Below, one piece after another: positions 56,601 to 64,000 of a DNA stretch of 64,000 nt. Origin of the DNA: Flavihumibacter fluminis (GTDB lineage: Bacteria; Bacteroidota; Bacteroidia; Chitinophagales; Chitinophagaceae); the NCBI RefSeq assembly GCF_021491375.1, contig NZ_JAKEVY010000006.1:62001-126000 (forward strand), written 5' to 3'. The position numbers and the translations under genes are program-made. The number at the start of each line of letters is the position of its first letter. Position 1 is the first letter of the stretch. The notes beneath the pieces are model-generated. The model saw nothing but the letters and a program-made list of their open reading frames with translations, did no database searches and was not told the DNA's origin.

Positions 56601-56626
56601 CTGTCGGACTTAACCTGGGCTTTTAA
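53615..56626 (+). CDS. SusC/RagA TonB-linked outer-membrane transporter
   Basis: A 1003-residue outer-membrane channel with signal peptide (to about residue 21), carboxypeptidase-regulatory-like domain (about 25-100, VSGTVTNKNGEPLANANVLV), TonB box region LSEVVVVAYGTIKK, plug (about 110-225; IESISVLKDASAASLYGS) and barrel ending in VGLNLGF. It is followed after 17 bases by a SusD partner. The fusion sulfatase-fucosidase facing it suggests a sulfated, fucose-containing glycan as cargo, but this is inference. Confidence 0.95.
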   Translation: MRSKCMIFFMCLLAFFQQATAQDKNVSGTVTNKNGEPLANANVLVKGTRVGTSTDVDGKFSLLVPNNAKTLVISSVNFKSREIGISTTPLSIQLESSTDDLSEVVVVAYGTIKKPELTGAINTVKAADIENRPFTSVDKALQGAVPGLQSAAASGAPGAIQQIRLRGIGSINASSEPLWVIDGIPVNSGDASRITTSANLLSTLNPNDIESISVLKDASAASLYGSRAANGVILITTKKGKSGKTKFRLDTEIGQNDIAYYNNRYRPLNASEYFELTREGLINANLATPANVNQVMTANFGFGNGVDFDWLNAVTRKANQQQVNLSASGGNDRTTFNLSGGYFRQDGVSIASGFKRYNGAISLVNKATDKLTFSGTITAGFVNQEAPLTGGAFGNPILNAYFLLPSKQAYKEDGSLNYGAPDFPNGVIYNPVAVSKLDKRNLKQLGLRGSFQADYKILPNLKFTSRFGMDYNVLEENNYNNPFHGDGQTANGRGFSFYTRLFNYSFTNLLDYQLALLPEKDLKLNLQAGYEAQDSRTFQSNIQAQGFPATSVLTLPVVAATPIVASATGSDYSFASALSSLNINFQDRFVVSGSFRRDGSSRFGINNRYGNFWSAGISWNLDQEKFIQQIDAIQQLKIRASYGTNGNASIGNYDWQPTYGFGFNYNQQPGSAPNNIGNLDLTWELNKPFNVGIDLAIFNNRVRLNADYYNRKTTNLLLDAPLSRSSGFGTIRGNFGSMENKGIEINLGLTLIKAKSFDWDLSINYALNQNKILETVNNQDILAGVFMRRPGYDFQSLYLRVWAGVDPQTGDPLWYTDGTRKETTNNWNQAQRVIYGSATPRYFGAVNNRFRFKNFSLDAQFYYNAGNYVQDTWAGFYMGSGNGGGFNKILRQYTDRWKNPGDNAALPKYIYNGNKLAQNASTLYIYKGDYIRLRDITLNYQVPGTVLKPLGFSNANFYVRGTNLFTWVRDKNLPWDPEQGINSQTNLNIFIPKTITVGLNLGF

Positions 56627-56643
56627 TCCACAAATCAAGAAAC

Positions 56644-58035
56644 ATGAAACGTATACGAACTAAGATAGCAGTAGCTCTTTTGCTGGCTGTAACCGTAAGC
56701 AGTTGCAGCAAGGAATACCTGGAAAAAAAACCATACAACGCATTACCGGTAGAGGACGCCATCCAATCAGAGGCTGATCTCCTGATCGCGGTTCGCGGAA
56801 ATTATTCCGGTTTGCGCACTATTGATCTGTATGGTAGAAGTATTCCATTATTAGGTGACCTTTTGGGAGATAATACTTACCAATCCGTTTCCAATTCCAA
56901 CCGGTATACACAGTTTAATCAATTTGCCCAATCCATTGCGGATGGCAATGCCTTATTGATGTGGTCAAATGCGTATACTAGTATATTACGCTCCAACAAT
57001 ATCATCAATTCCTCCATTCAGGAAACGCCCGCGATTAAAACCTATAAAGGGGAAGCATATGCACTCCGGGCGCTTATCTATTTTGAATTGATCCGGTTTT
57101 TTGCGAAGCCCTACACGGAATCTGCAGATGCACCGGGAGTTCCCATAGTTCTGAATTTCAATCCAACGCTGAAACCAAGTCGGAATACAGTTGGAGAAGT
57201 ATATGCGCAAATTTTAGCAGACCTGAACCAGGCATACAGCTTACTGGGTGATTATTTCAATTCTTCCCGATTTAGTAAGCTGGCAGTCAAAGCACTGGAA
57301 GCGAGAGTTCATCTGAGCAAAGGGGATAAAACCGCTGCACGTGCAGCCGCCCTGGAGGTTATCAATTCCAATAGTTTTACACTGGTTGGTGTTGATAATT
57401 ATGTCGCCTATTGGAGGAATGCGGCACCACTTACCAATAAACTGGAAACCCTGTTTGAAGTTTCCTCTGATGCTGTAGCCAATCTGGGTTTTGATGCGTT
57501 GGGTAATATTTACAATCAAAGCGGATACGGTGATTTTCTGTGTGCTCCTGAATTATTTGCCTTGTATTCAGAGACGGATGTTCGCCGGCAATTATTTGAA
57601 GCTGGAGTTCGGGGTGGTGTGCCATCCATATTCGTTAATAAATATGTCAACATTGCTACGGACCGGGACGACACCAAGGTACTCAGGCTAAGTGATGTGT
57701 ACCTGATGGCTGCTGAAGCTTCTGTGGGAACCGATGATGCCGCGGCCCTTTCCTACCTGAATGCTGTGGCAACCCGGAGAGACCCCGCCTTTACAGGATA
57801 CAGTTCATCCGGTAATCAATTATTGGAAGACATTCTTACAGAAAGGAGAAAAGAACTTGCGTTTGAGGGTCAGCGTTTTCATGATCTGAACCGATTGAAA
57901 CGGCCCATTGCCCGCAGTGCCAATGCACCTGCAGCAGCAAGAAATATTCCTTATCCATTTGATAAACGAATCCTGCCAATACCGCAATCCGAAATGGATG
58001 CCAATCCTAATATGACACAAAACGGAGGGTACTGA
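56644..58035 (+). CDS. SusD/RagB-like surface lipoprotein
   Basis: A 463-residue lipoprotein with lipobox VSSC (Cys21). It has the RagB/SusD helical core (AYALRALIYFELIRFFAKPY) and the C-terminal ILTERRKELAFEGQRFHDL, the family hallmark, ending IPQSEMDANPNMTQN. It is the substrate-capturing partner of the upstream channel. It converges with the sulfatase-fucosidase gene, leaving 13 bases. Confidence 0.95.
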   Translation: MKRIRTKIAVALLLAVTVSSCSKEYLEKKPYNALPVEDAIQSEADLLIAVRGNYSGLRTIDLYGRSIPLLGDLLGDNTYQSVSNSNRYTQFNQFAQSIADGNALLMWSNAYTSILRSNNIINSSIQETPAIKTYKGEAYALRALIYFELIRFFAKPYTESADAPGVPIVLNFNPTLKPSRNTVGEVYAQILADLNQAYSLLGDYFNSSRFSKLAVKALEARVHLSKGDKTAARAAALEVINSNSFTLVGVDNYVAYWRNAAPLTNKLETLFEVSSDAVANLGFDALGNIYNQSGYGDFLCAPELFALYSETDVRRQLFEAGVRGGVPSIFVNKYVNIATDRDDTKVLRLSDVYLMAAEASVGTDDAAALSYLNAVATRRDPAFTGYSSSGNQLLEDILTERRKELAFEGQRFHDLNRLKRPIARSANAPAAARNIPYPFDKRILPIPQSEMDANPNMTQNGGY

Positions 58036-58048
58036 TTCATTTGGCGTT

Positions 58049-60901
58049 TTAATAAACTTCAAAATTTGAAATGATTGGTTCCTCCTCTGCTTCTGTAATC
58101 TGCAACCTTATTTTGCTGGCGGAAACAGGCTGATCCAATCGATGCAAAAATTTATGGCCAATGGCAGATCCATTTACAAGGGTCTGCCATTTCCCTTTTA
58201 CCAATGCATCTATTTTAAAAGCCCTGACCCGCTGGCCCTCCTGAATTTTTTCCTGTACCACCAGCTCCTGTATCTGTTCTGTTTTGGGCAATTTAATGAT
58301 CAGCTGTCTGCCTGCTCCGCTTGCTGCCCCCTTTTGTACTGCAAAACGTTTCTGTATGACTTGTCCGAATTCACTAAATCGTTGTGCATCCTGATCAGGA
58401 ATAAGTCCCCGGTTATCAGGAGTAAGGCCGAGTATTAATGTAGCATTCCGGCCAACGGATTTATAGTACATATCCACCAACTTGTCTACCGGGAAAATAT
58501 GCGCCTCATCGCCAGGTTCCCAGAACCATTCATGTCTTCCATTGTATCCACGAAGCGGTGCATCTGCCATGGCGGGCATCCAGTATCTTCCTATTGGATC
58601 ACCTTCCTTCAACAATGCATAATCGTTTTTAGAAATACCGGGAATAGCTGATTCTCCTGAACCGGTATGTGAATAAGGGAAGGTAGACCAGCATGGGTAA
58701 AAAACAGTTCCGGACTCTGATCCTCCCCAACGGGCTTCTGCCAGCTGATCATTGTGATAAAACAACGCATCAGGCTGGTATTTTTTTACAATGGGCAATA
58801 CATCTGGTGCGCCTTTTGCCGGATGGCTGGCGCCACCATCAAACCAAATCTCAAATAAAGGTCCATAGCGGGTACAGATCTCTGTTACCATACCCTCTAC
58901 CATTTTGTTATACTGCTGCTGACGAAATTTTTGCATGGCTGAACCGGGAGCACCATCCACCACAAAATCATGAACACCATAAAATGAATTCCAGCGGATT
59001 CCGATATATACACCTGGCTGAATGCCCTGTTTGCGGCAGGCATCAACAAAATCTCTCAGCAGATCAGCTTTCCCATCCCGCCATTTTAATTGTCTTACAT
59101 TATACGGGTTTACATCCGAGGGATAAAGTGCAAAACCTGTTTCGTGAGTTGCGGTGATCAGAGCAAACCGGGCTCCTGCTGCTTTCGCTGATAGCACCCA
59201 TTGCTCCACATTTAATTGCTCAGGTGCAAATATCTGGTAGTTCGCTACTGGCCGGATTCGATTCTCTGCCTGCCGGTATTTGCTGGTATCAAACACATGA
59301 AGATCATAGTGAAAAATAACTCCGAGTTCAGCCTCCTGCCAGGCAAGCTGTGCTTTGTTAGGTTTTGGTTTTTCAGGCAGCTTTACTCCATCCGGATAAG
59401 GAACCGGAACTCCGGTAGCCTTGTAGTTCAGCATTGGCGCCTTCCATGCTCTTAGCTGATCACTCAGGATTTTAGCGAGTTCCTGTACTTTGTCCGGATG
59501 CTGAAGCGCCCTGTCCTGCTGCTCCCCAAGATCTTCTTTTAAATTATATAATTCGAGCTTTTGCTGTCGCATGGAATAAACCAGTTTCCAATCTCCTTTT
59601 CGCATGGCACTGTAATAGTTGATACCCGGACCATCAACAGCTTGCCATTTGTTCGGGTAATGCCAGATTAGGGGCCGATCCGGATTGTTTTTTACCATTG
59701 GACTGGTAAGAGCCGATACAAAACTTTTCCCGTCCACCTGCTGCTGCGTTTTTGCCTGTTTAATACCTGCTATTTCCAGGATGCTCGGAAAAAAGTCTTC
59801 TATGATAACAGGCTGTGAGCTGATGCTTCCGGCTTTTGATTTACCCGGCCATTTCACGAGCATGGGTACCCGAATTCCTCCTTCATAAACAGAACCCTTA
59901 CCGGCACGCAGTGGCAGGTTATGAATATGGGCAGACCCTGCCCTCGGAGGAACCAGGCTTAATCCGCCGTTATCACTCATGAACAGCACCACTGTATTTT
60001 CTGCAACACCATTGGACTCGAGAAAATTCATCAGGTCACCTAAACTCTTATCCATGCCTTCAATAAGGCTAGCATAATTGGCTTCCTGGGCAGGCAAGCC
60101 CGCATCCAGGTATTTTTGCACAAACCGTTTGTCAGGTTGAAGAGGATCATGAATCGCATAGTGTGCCAGATGAAGAAAAAAAGGTCGCTTCTTGTCAATT
60201 GGATCCTTCAGTGATTTTATTGCTTCCAGTGTCAACGCTTCTGTAAGAAAAGTTTCCGTTCCATGATATTCCTGCAAGTCAGGAACAGCCTGCACAGAAG
60301 CTTTCCCAGGAATATTCCCATAATTATCTTTTCCCTGATAACTCTGCGGATGCCCGGCAGAATGGCCAGCAATATTTACCTGAAAGCCAAGATTGTAGGG
60401 ATTGGCACCAGGTGTTCCTATTGAACCCCAATGTGCTTTTCCAACATGAATAGTGAAATAACCGGCATCGTTCAAAAGGGTTGGCAGCGGGGTTGCCTGC
60501 AACGCATGCGGTACTGCTGTTAAACCGGAATACCCATTATAATTCCAGTTGGCACGATCGAATTCCTCATCTTCCCGATCCGTTGGATTGTCTCTCAGCG
60601 GAGATGTCCAGTTCGTAATACCATGATGTGCAGCATTGATACCTGTCATCAGGCTGGCCCTGCTGGGCGTACAAACCGGTGTGGCATAGGCATTCGTGAA
60701 CTTTACCCCTTCTCTAGCAAGTCGCTCCATATTAGGTGTATGGTATCGTTTGTTCAACGGCTGCAAGCTGTCACTGAATGGGACGGAAGTATCCATCCAA
60801 CCCATATCATCAATTAAAAACAGGATAATATTGGGTCGTTGGTTTTGTGCTGTTGCTTTCAATTGGAAAAACAATAGCGCTAACAGAGCAATTTTATTCA
60901 T
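58049..60901 (-). CDS. Sulfatase-GH29 alpha-L-fucosidase fusion protein
   Basis: A 950-residue exported protein holding two complete enzymes. After a signal peptide (to about 19), residues about 20-490 are a type I sulfatase: metal ligands Asp31/Asp32 (LIDDMGWMD), formylglycine motif CTPSR with Cys77, HVGKAHWG, HDPLQPDKR and SDNGGLSL. Residues about 510-835 are a GH29-type fucosidase domain: LGVIFHYDLHVF, TATHETGFALYPS and EIWFDGGASH with likely nucleophile Asp688. The last 110 or so residues resemble a coagulation-factor-type beta-sandwich. No stop or frameshift interrupts it. Substrate is likely sulfated fucose on a glycan. Confidence 0.88.
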   Translation of the reverse strand: MNKIALLALLFFQLKATAQNQRPNIILFLIDDMGWMDTSVPFSDSLQPLNKRYHTPNMERLAREGVKFTNAYATPVCTPSRASLMTGINAAHHGITNWTSPLRDNPTDREDEEFDRANWNYNGYSGLTAVPHALQATPLPTLLNDAGYFTIHVGKAHWGSIGTPGANPYNLGFQVNIAGHSAGHPQSYQGKDNYGNIPGKASVQAVPDLQEYHGTETFLTEALTLEAIKSLKDPIDKKRPFFLHLAHYAIHDPLQPDKRFVQKYLDAGLPAQEANYASLIEGMDKSLGDLMNFLESNGVAENTVVLFMSDNGGLSLVPPRAGSAHIHNLPLRAGKGSVYEGGIRVPMLVKWPGKSKAGSISSQPVIIEDFFPSILEIAGIKQAKTQQQVDGKSFVSALTSPMVKNNPDRPLIWHYPNKWQAVDGPGINYYSAMRKGDWKLVYSMRQQKLELYNLKEDLGEQQDRALQHPDKVQELAKILSDQLRAWKAPMLNYKATGVPVPYPDGVKLPEKPKPNKAQLAWQEAELGVIFHYDLHVFDTSKYRQAENRIRPVANYQIFAPEQLNVEQWVLSAKAAGARFALITATHETGFALYPSDVNPYNVRQLKWRDGKADLLRDFVDACRKQGIQPGVYIGIRWNSFYGVHDFVVDGAPGSAMQKFRQQQYNKMVEGMVTEICTRYGPLFEIWFDGGASHPAKGAPDVLPIVKKYQPDALFYHNDQLAEARWGGSESGTVFYPCWSTFPYSHTGSGESAIPGISKNDYALLKEGDPIGRYWMPAMADAPLRGYNGRHEWFWEPGDEAHIFPVDKLVDMYYKSVGRNATLILGLTPDNRGLIPDQDAQRFSEFGQVIQKRFAVQKGAASGAGRQLIIKLPKTEQIQELVVQEKIQEGQRVRAFKIDALVKGKWQTLVNGSAIGHKFLHRLDQPVSASKIRLQITEAEEEPIISNFEVY

Positions 60902-60926
60902 TTCTTATCGTGTGTGGTAAGTAATT

Positions 60927-62138
60927 CTAAGGATACAGCAGGTACTTCTTCCGCATTGTTTTGTATTGCGACAATCCAGGCTCCCAACTGGCACGGATAG
61001 CTTGTTCCGTCACACCATCCCGGATCTGTTGTTGAAACTGATCTGTACCAGCCAGTTTATTGATATCGCCCATTTGATTGCTTTGGCTGCGGTCGAAGAA
61101 CTTTTCTTTATAGGGATAGGCTTTATACATTTCCATCATCCATTGAATATTGAGCTTTCGCTCCTTCCTCAGGGACGACATATCATAGTTCATAAGATCC
61201 AGTCCGTAACATACCTGGTTCATATGCAGCGGTGTTTCAGACATACCCGGGATACTTACCGGTGTAAACTGGTAAGCATAACTACCCTTGAGTGCAGGAG
61301 CCCCCAGTTTGGTGAAGGGTGTTTGCGTTCCCCTGCCCTGACTTACAATTGTTCCTTCAAACAAACAGACGGAAGGATACAATTCCACACTCTGCTGTGT
61401 ATTCAGATTGGGAGAGGGCGGTACCGGCAATGTATAGGGCATATCGTGATGGTAGTTCTGCATTTTGATGATCTTCAACTTACAGGCAGGCAAATCGCGC
61501 AGCCATTTTTCACCATTGATCATCAGCGCAAATTCAGCAATCGTCATACCATGTGCAATAGGAATGGGAAACTGACCTATTCCCGATTTGAACCGCATGT
61601 CCAGAATTGGCCCGTCTACCAGGTATCCGTTGGGGTTCGGACGGTCGAGTATCATCAATTCTTTCTTATGTTCGGAACAGGCTTCCATCACATCGCGCAA
61701 TACATTGATATACGTGTAGAACCTACAACCGACATCCTGAATATCAAATATCATCAAGTCCACATCTGCCAGGTTTGCAGCAGATGGTTTGCGTTTTGAA
61801 CCATACAGGGAAATAATCGGTAATCCGGTTGATGCATCCACTTCATCTTTAACTTTTGCTCCGTTACTGGCATTGCCCCTAAAACCATGCTCCGGTCCGA
61901 ATACTTTCACAACCTGAACGCCAAGTGCCATCAGACTATCCACCAGGTGTTTGTTTCCGATAACGGTAGTTGGATTGGCCAAAATCCCTACCCTTTTCCC
62001 TTTTAAATAGGGCAGGTATTGTTCAGTTCGATCTGAACCAGTTTTAAAAGATGCCTTGTTACTAACGTTGCTGTATAAACGAATAATGAAGAGGAGACTA
62101 ATGATTGTTATCAAAAGAACAGTAAGCAATCTTTTCAT
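60927..62138 (-). CDS. NamZ-type exo-beta-N-acetylmuramidase (DUF1343, GH171)
   Basis: A 403-residue protein with an N-terminal signal anchor (about 1-23) and the DUF1343 domain: LKGKRVGILANPTTVIG, KVFGPEHGFRGNASNG, LIFDIQDVGCRFYTYI, ILDRPNPNG and PPSPNLNT. NamZ enzymes release MurNAc from muropeptides in Bacteroidota peptidoglycan salvage. It is encoded 25 bases upstream of the sulfatase-fucosidase on the same strand and probably co-transcribed. Confidence 0.92.
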   Translation of the reverse strand: MKRLLTVLLITIISLLFIIRLYSNVSNKASFKTGSDRTEQYLPYLKGKRVGILANPTTVIGNKHLVDSLMALGVQVVKVFGPEHGFRGNASNGAKVKDEVDASTGLPIISLYGSKRKPSAANLADVDLMIFDIQDVGCRFYTYINVLRDVMEACSEHKKELMILDRPNPNGYLVDGPILDMRFKSGIGQFPIPIAHGMTIAEFALMINGEKWLRDLPACKLKIIKMQNYHHDMPYTLPVPPSPNLNTQQSVELYPSVCLFEGTIVSQGRGTQTPFTKLGAPALKGSYAYQFTPVSIPGMSETPLHMNQVCYGLDLMNYDMSSLRKERKLNIQWMMEMYKAYPYKEKFFDRSQSNQMGDINKLAGTDQFQQQIRDGVTEQAIRASWEPGLSQYKTMRKKYLLYP

Positions 62139-62244
62139 ACTCTAATGTATTCAAAAAAACGCGACAATAAATTGTGCTATTTGTCACATTGATATTTTTT
62201 AAAATATTTTCGGGTTAAACCTATTGCTCCCCGGTATGGCTACC

Positions 62245-62252
62245 TATCTTTG
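62245..62252 (+). promoter_or_regulatory. -7 promoter box of cydAB
   Basis: TATCTTTG is a perfect TAnnTTTG; TTG at 62224-62226 is 18 bases upstream and may be the -33 element. The predicted leader is about 45 bases. Confidence 0.6.
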
Positions 62253-62302
62253 TGTCTGCTATTCAACAACTACCTGCTTTTGAATCCTAAAATTTCTTAT
62301 CT

Positions 62303-63685
62303 ATGGATGTTGAAATACTATCCCGCATTCAGTTCGCCTTCACCATTGCCTTTCATTATATCTATCCACCCTTAAGCATCGGACTGGGATTGATCCTGGT
62401 GATCATGGAAGGCCTGTATCTCAAAACAGGCCTGAAGATTTACGAAGACATGACCCGTTTCTGGATCCGGATCTTCGCGTTGACTTTTGGTCTTGGGGTT
62501 GCTACCGGAATCATTATGGAATTTGAATTCGGAACCAACTGGGCAACTTACTCCAAATATGTTGGTGACATCTTTGGCAGTGCATTAGCAGCTGAAGGCA
62601 TTTTCGCCTTTGCACTCGAAAGCGGTTTTCTCGGCATTCTCTTATTCGGGTGGAACCGCGTTAGTTCAAAAGTTCATTTCTTTTCAACCATAATGGTATT
62701 TCTGGGTTCCATGTTCAGTGCTGTCTGGATCGTGGTAGCAAATAGCTGGCAGCAAACTCCTGCAGGTTATCATATTGTAGGCGAGGGACTACAAGCTCGG
62801 GCAGAAATCACTGATTTCTGGGAAATGGTTTTTAATCCTTCCAGTATGGAAAGATTGAGTCATGTATGGATAGGTGCTTTTCTTGCAGGTGCTTTTCTTG
62901 TATTAAGTGTGCATGCTTATTATATACGGAAAGGGAAACACCTCGCAATAGCCAAACCAGGATTTAAAATCGCACTGGCGGTTGCAACCATTTTTTCTCT
63001 TGCGCAACTGTTTACCGGGCATAAAAGCGCTGATGGGGTAGCAAAAAATCAACCCGCAAAACTGGCAGCACTCGAAGGACATTATGATAGCAGTACTGTG
63101 GCGGATATGTACCTGCTCGGCTGGGTGAATAATAAAACGCAAACCACCACAGGTATAAAAATACCAGGCGGACTCAGTTTTCTGCTGCATCAGGATTTCA
63201 AAACGCCTGTTACCGGGCTGAATGCATTCCGGCCTGAAGATCGCCCCATCCAGGTGAATGCTGTTTTCCAATTTTATCATATCATGGTTGCGATTGGCAT
63301 GCTGCTTATCGCACTCACACTGTATTCGAGCTGGCTTTGGTGGAGAGGGAAATTATTTGAGAACAAATGGCTGATGGGAGTTTTCGTATGGGCTGTACTC
63401 TTACCACAGATTGCCAACCAGGCGGGATGGTTTGCTGCAGAAATGGGCCGTCAACCCTGGGTTGTATACAATCTCCTGCGAACCTCTGATGCATTATCCA
63501 AAGCGGTAAAAGCGGAACAGGTATTGGTTTCACTAATTCTTTTTACACTCGTATATACTATACTGCTGGTTCTATTCCTGTATTTGCTGAACAAAAAGAT
63601 CAAACACGGCCCTGAACTGACTGCGCCTGATGAAGAGAAGGAAATAGAAGCAAAAAGTATTCGGGAAAATCCTATCATGAATTAA
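62303..63685 (+). CDS. cydA: Cytochrome bd ubiquinol oxidase subunit I
   Basis: A 460-residue inner-membrane subunit of the high-affinity terminal oxidase. Heme b595 ligand His18 lies in FTIAFHYIYPP, the b558 ligand region in RLSHVWIGAFLAG, and GWFAAEMGRQPWVVYNLLRT is the quinol-site signature. The Q-loop is short, as in cyanide-insensitive (CioA-like) or short-loop bd oxidases. It is 10 bases before cydB. It works in microaerobic or nitrosative conditions. Confidence 0.96.
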   Translation: MDVEILSRIQFAFTIAFHYIYPPLSIGLGLILVIMEGLYLKTGLKIYEDMTRFWIRIFALTFGLGVATGIIMEFEFGTNWATYSKYVGDIFGSALAAEGIFAFALESGFLGILLFGWNRVSSKVHFFSTIMVFLGSMFSAVWIVVANSWQQTPAGYHIVGEGLQARAEITDFWEMVFNPSSMERLSHVWIGAFLAGAFLVLSVHAYYIRKGKHLAIAKPGFKIALAVATIFSLAQLFTGHKSADGVAKNQPAKLAALEGHYDSSTVADMYLLGWVNNKTQTTTGIKIPGGLSFLLHQDFKTPVTGLNAFRPEDRPIQVNAVFQFYHIMVAIGMLLIALTLYSSWLWWRGKLFENKWLMGVFVWAVLLPQIANQAGWFAAEMGRQPWVVYNLLRTSDALSKAVKAEQVLVSLILFTLVYTILLVLFLYLLNKKIKHGPELTAPDEEKEIEAKSIRENPIMN

Positions 63686-63695
63686 ATTATCAAGT

Positions 63696-64000
63696 ATGTT
63701 TTTAGGACTCGACTACAATACCTGGTGGTTTCTTGTTTTTGGCGCGGTTATTAGCGGATATGCTATTCTGGATGGTTTTGATCTGGGAGCTGGCGCGCTG
63801 CATCTTTTTCTGAAAAAGGAAGAAAGTCGCCGAATCGCACTGAATGCAATCGGGCCGGTCTGGGATGGAAATGAGGTTTGGCTGGTAATTGCAGGTGGCG
63901 CCCTTTTTGCGGGATTTCCCATCGCCTATGCAGCTGTGTTCTCTGCCTTTTACCTCCCTGTAATGGTATTTTTAATCGGCTTGATCTGGCGGGCGGTAGC
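63696..64000 (+). CDS. cydB: Cytochrome bd ubiquinol oxidase subunit II (partial)
   Basis: The first 101 residues of CydB, cut by the right edge. NTWWFLVFGAVISGYAILDGFDLGAGAL and IGPVWDGNEVWLVIAGGALFAGFP in part identify the family; these helices form the quinol oxidase second subunit. It starts 10 bases after the cydA stop. Confidence 0.95.
   Translation, partial: MFLGLDYNTWWFLVFGAVISGYAILDGFDLGAGALHLFLKKEESRRIALNAIGPVWDGNEVWLVIAGGALFAGFPIAYAAVFSAFYLPVMVFLIGLIWRAV

Noticed and set aside
60966-61799. Plus-strand open frame opposite the muramidase
   Set aside because: Shadow of NamZ, with no family signature.
1-64000. tRNA genes, CRISPR arrays, insertion sequences, phage genes
   Set aside because: I saw no cloverleaf, repeat-spacer array, transposase or integrase; a tRNAscan and CRISPR search would settle it.

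Overview
The window looks like chromosome of a Bacteroidota bacterium, most likely in or near the Chitinophagaceae (lineage is an inference). The evidence is two SusC/SusD outer-membrane uptake pairs, TAnnTTTG-type -7 promoter boxes, mostly weak or absent Shine-Dalgarno sequences, a Nudix-family arabinose regulator, and ECF sigma/anti-sigma pairs linked to TPR and CHAT proteins. I saw no tRNA, rRNA, CRISPR array or insertion sequence.

Layout. 0-3.9 kb: a gene cut by the left edge, a conserved hypothetical, a DbpA-like helicase, then an AT-rich pair (ABC-type ATPase plus DUF4276 Toprim-like protein) that resembles OLD/PARIS/AbiL-type defence modules. 3.9-7.6 kb: class I ribonucleotide reductase nrdB-nrdA behind a cobalamin riboswitch. 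7.6-10.7 kb: a phosphonate-catabolism group (DUF5690 transporter, TIGR03364-type flavoprotein, PhnZ-type HD oxygenase). 10.8-19.1 kb: a SusC/SusD pair, an XRE-cupin regulator and an isoquinoline-oxidoreductase-like molybdenum hydroxylase (IorA/IorB). 19.1-20.6 kb: a cyclophilin lipoprotein and a voltage-gated K+ channel.

20.6-32.4 kb is a complete L-arabinose locus on the minus strand: two secreted GH51 arabinofuranosidases, a lipoprotein mutarotase, a HAD protein, then araB-araD-araA, a Na+/sugar symporter and an AraR-like Nudix regulator with a degenerate catalytic box. Two closely matching imperfect palindromes, one before the GH51 genes and one before araB, are the probable AraR operators.

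32.4-53.3 kb is mixed: xseA/xseB, a sugar mutarotase, D-aminoacylase with AlkB, an OmpA-like protein, an ECF sigma factor with a TPR-bearing membrane anti-sigma candidate and a membrane-anchored periplasmic CHAT protease facing it, a VOC protein, a GlxA-type regulator, a GH78 enzyme, a dicarboxylate symporter, a second ECF sigma/membrane pair, a DUF892 protein with a histone-like tail, a LytS/LytTR two-component system, DoxX and an iron alcohol dehydrogenase. 53.3-62.1 kb is a small glycan locus: SusC/SusD facing a single polypeptide that fuses a sulfatase to a GH29 fucosidase, plus a NamZ-type muramidase. The window ends inside cydAB (cytochrome bd oxidase).

The best candidates for new biology are the CHAT protease/anti-sigma/ECF module, the ATPase-DUF4276 pair, the sulfatase-fucosidase fusion, the phnZ group without a visible phnY, and the arabinose regulon operators.
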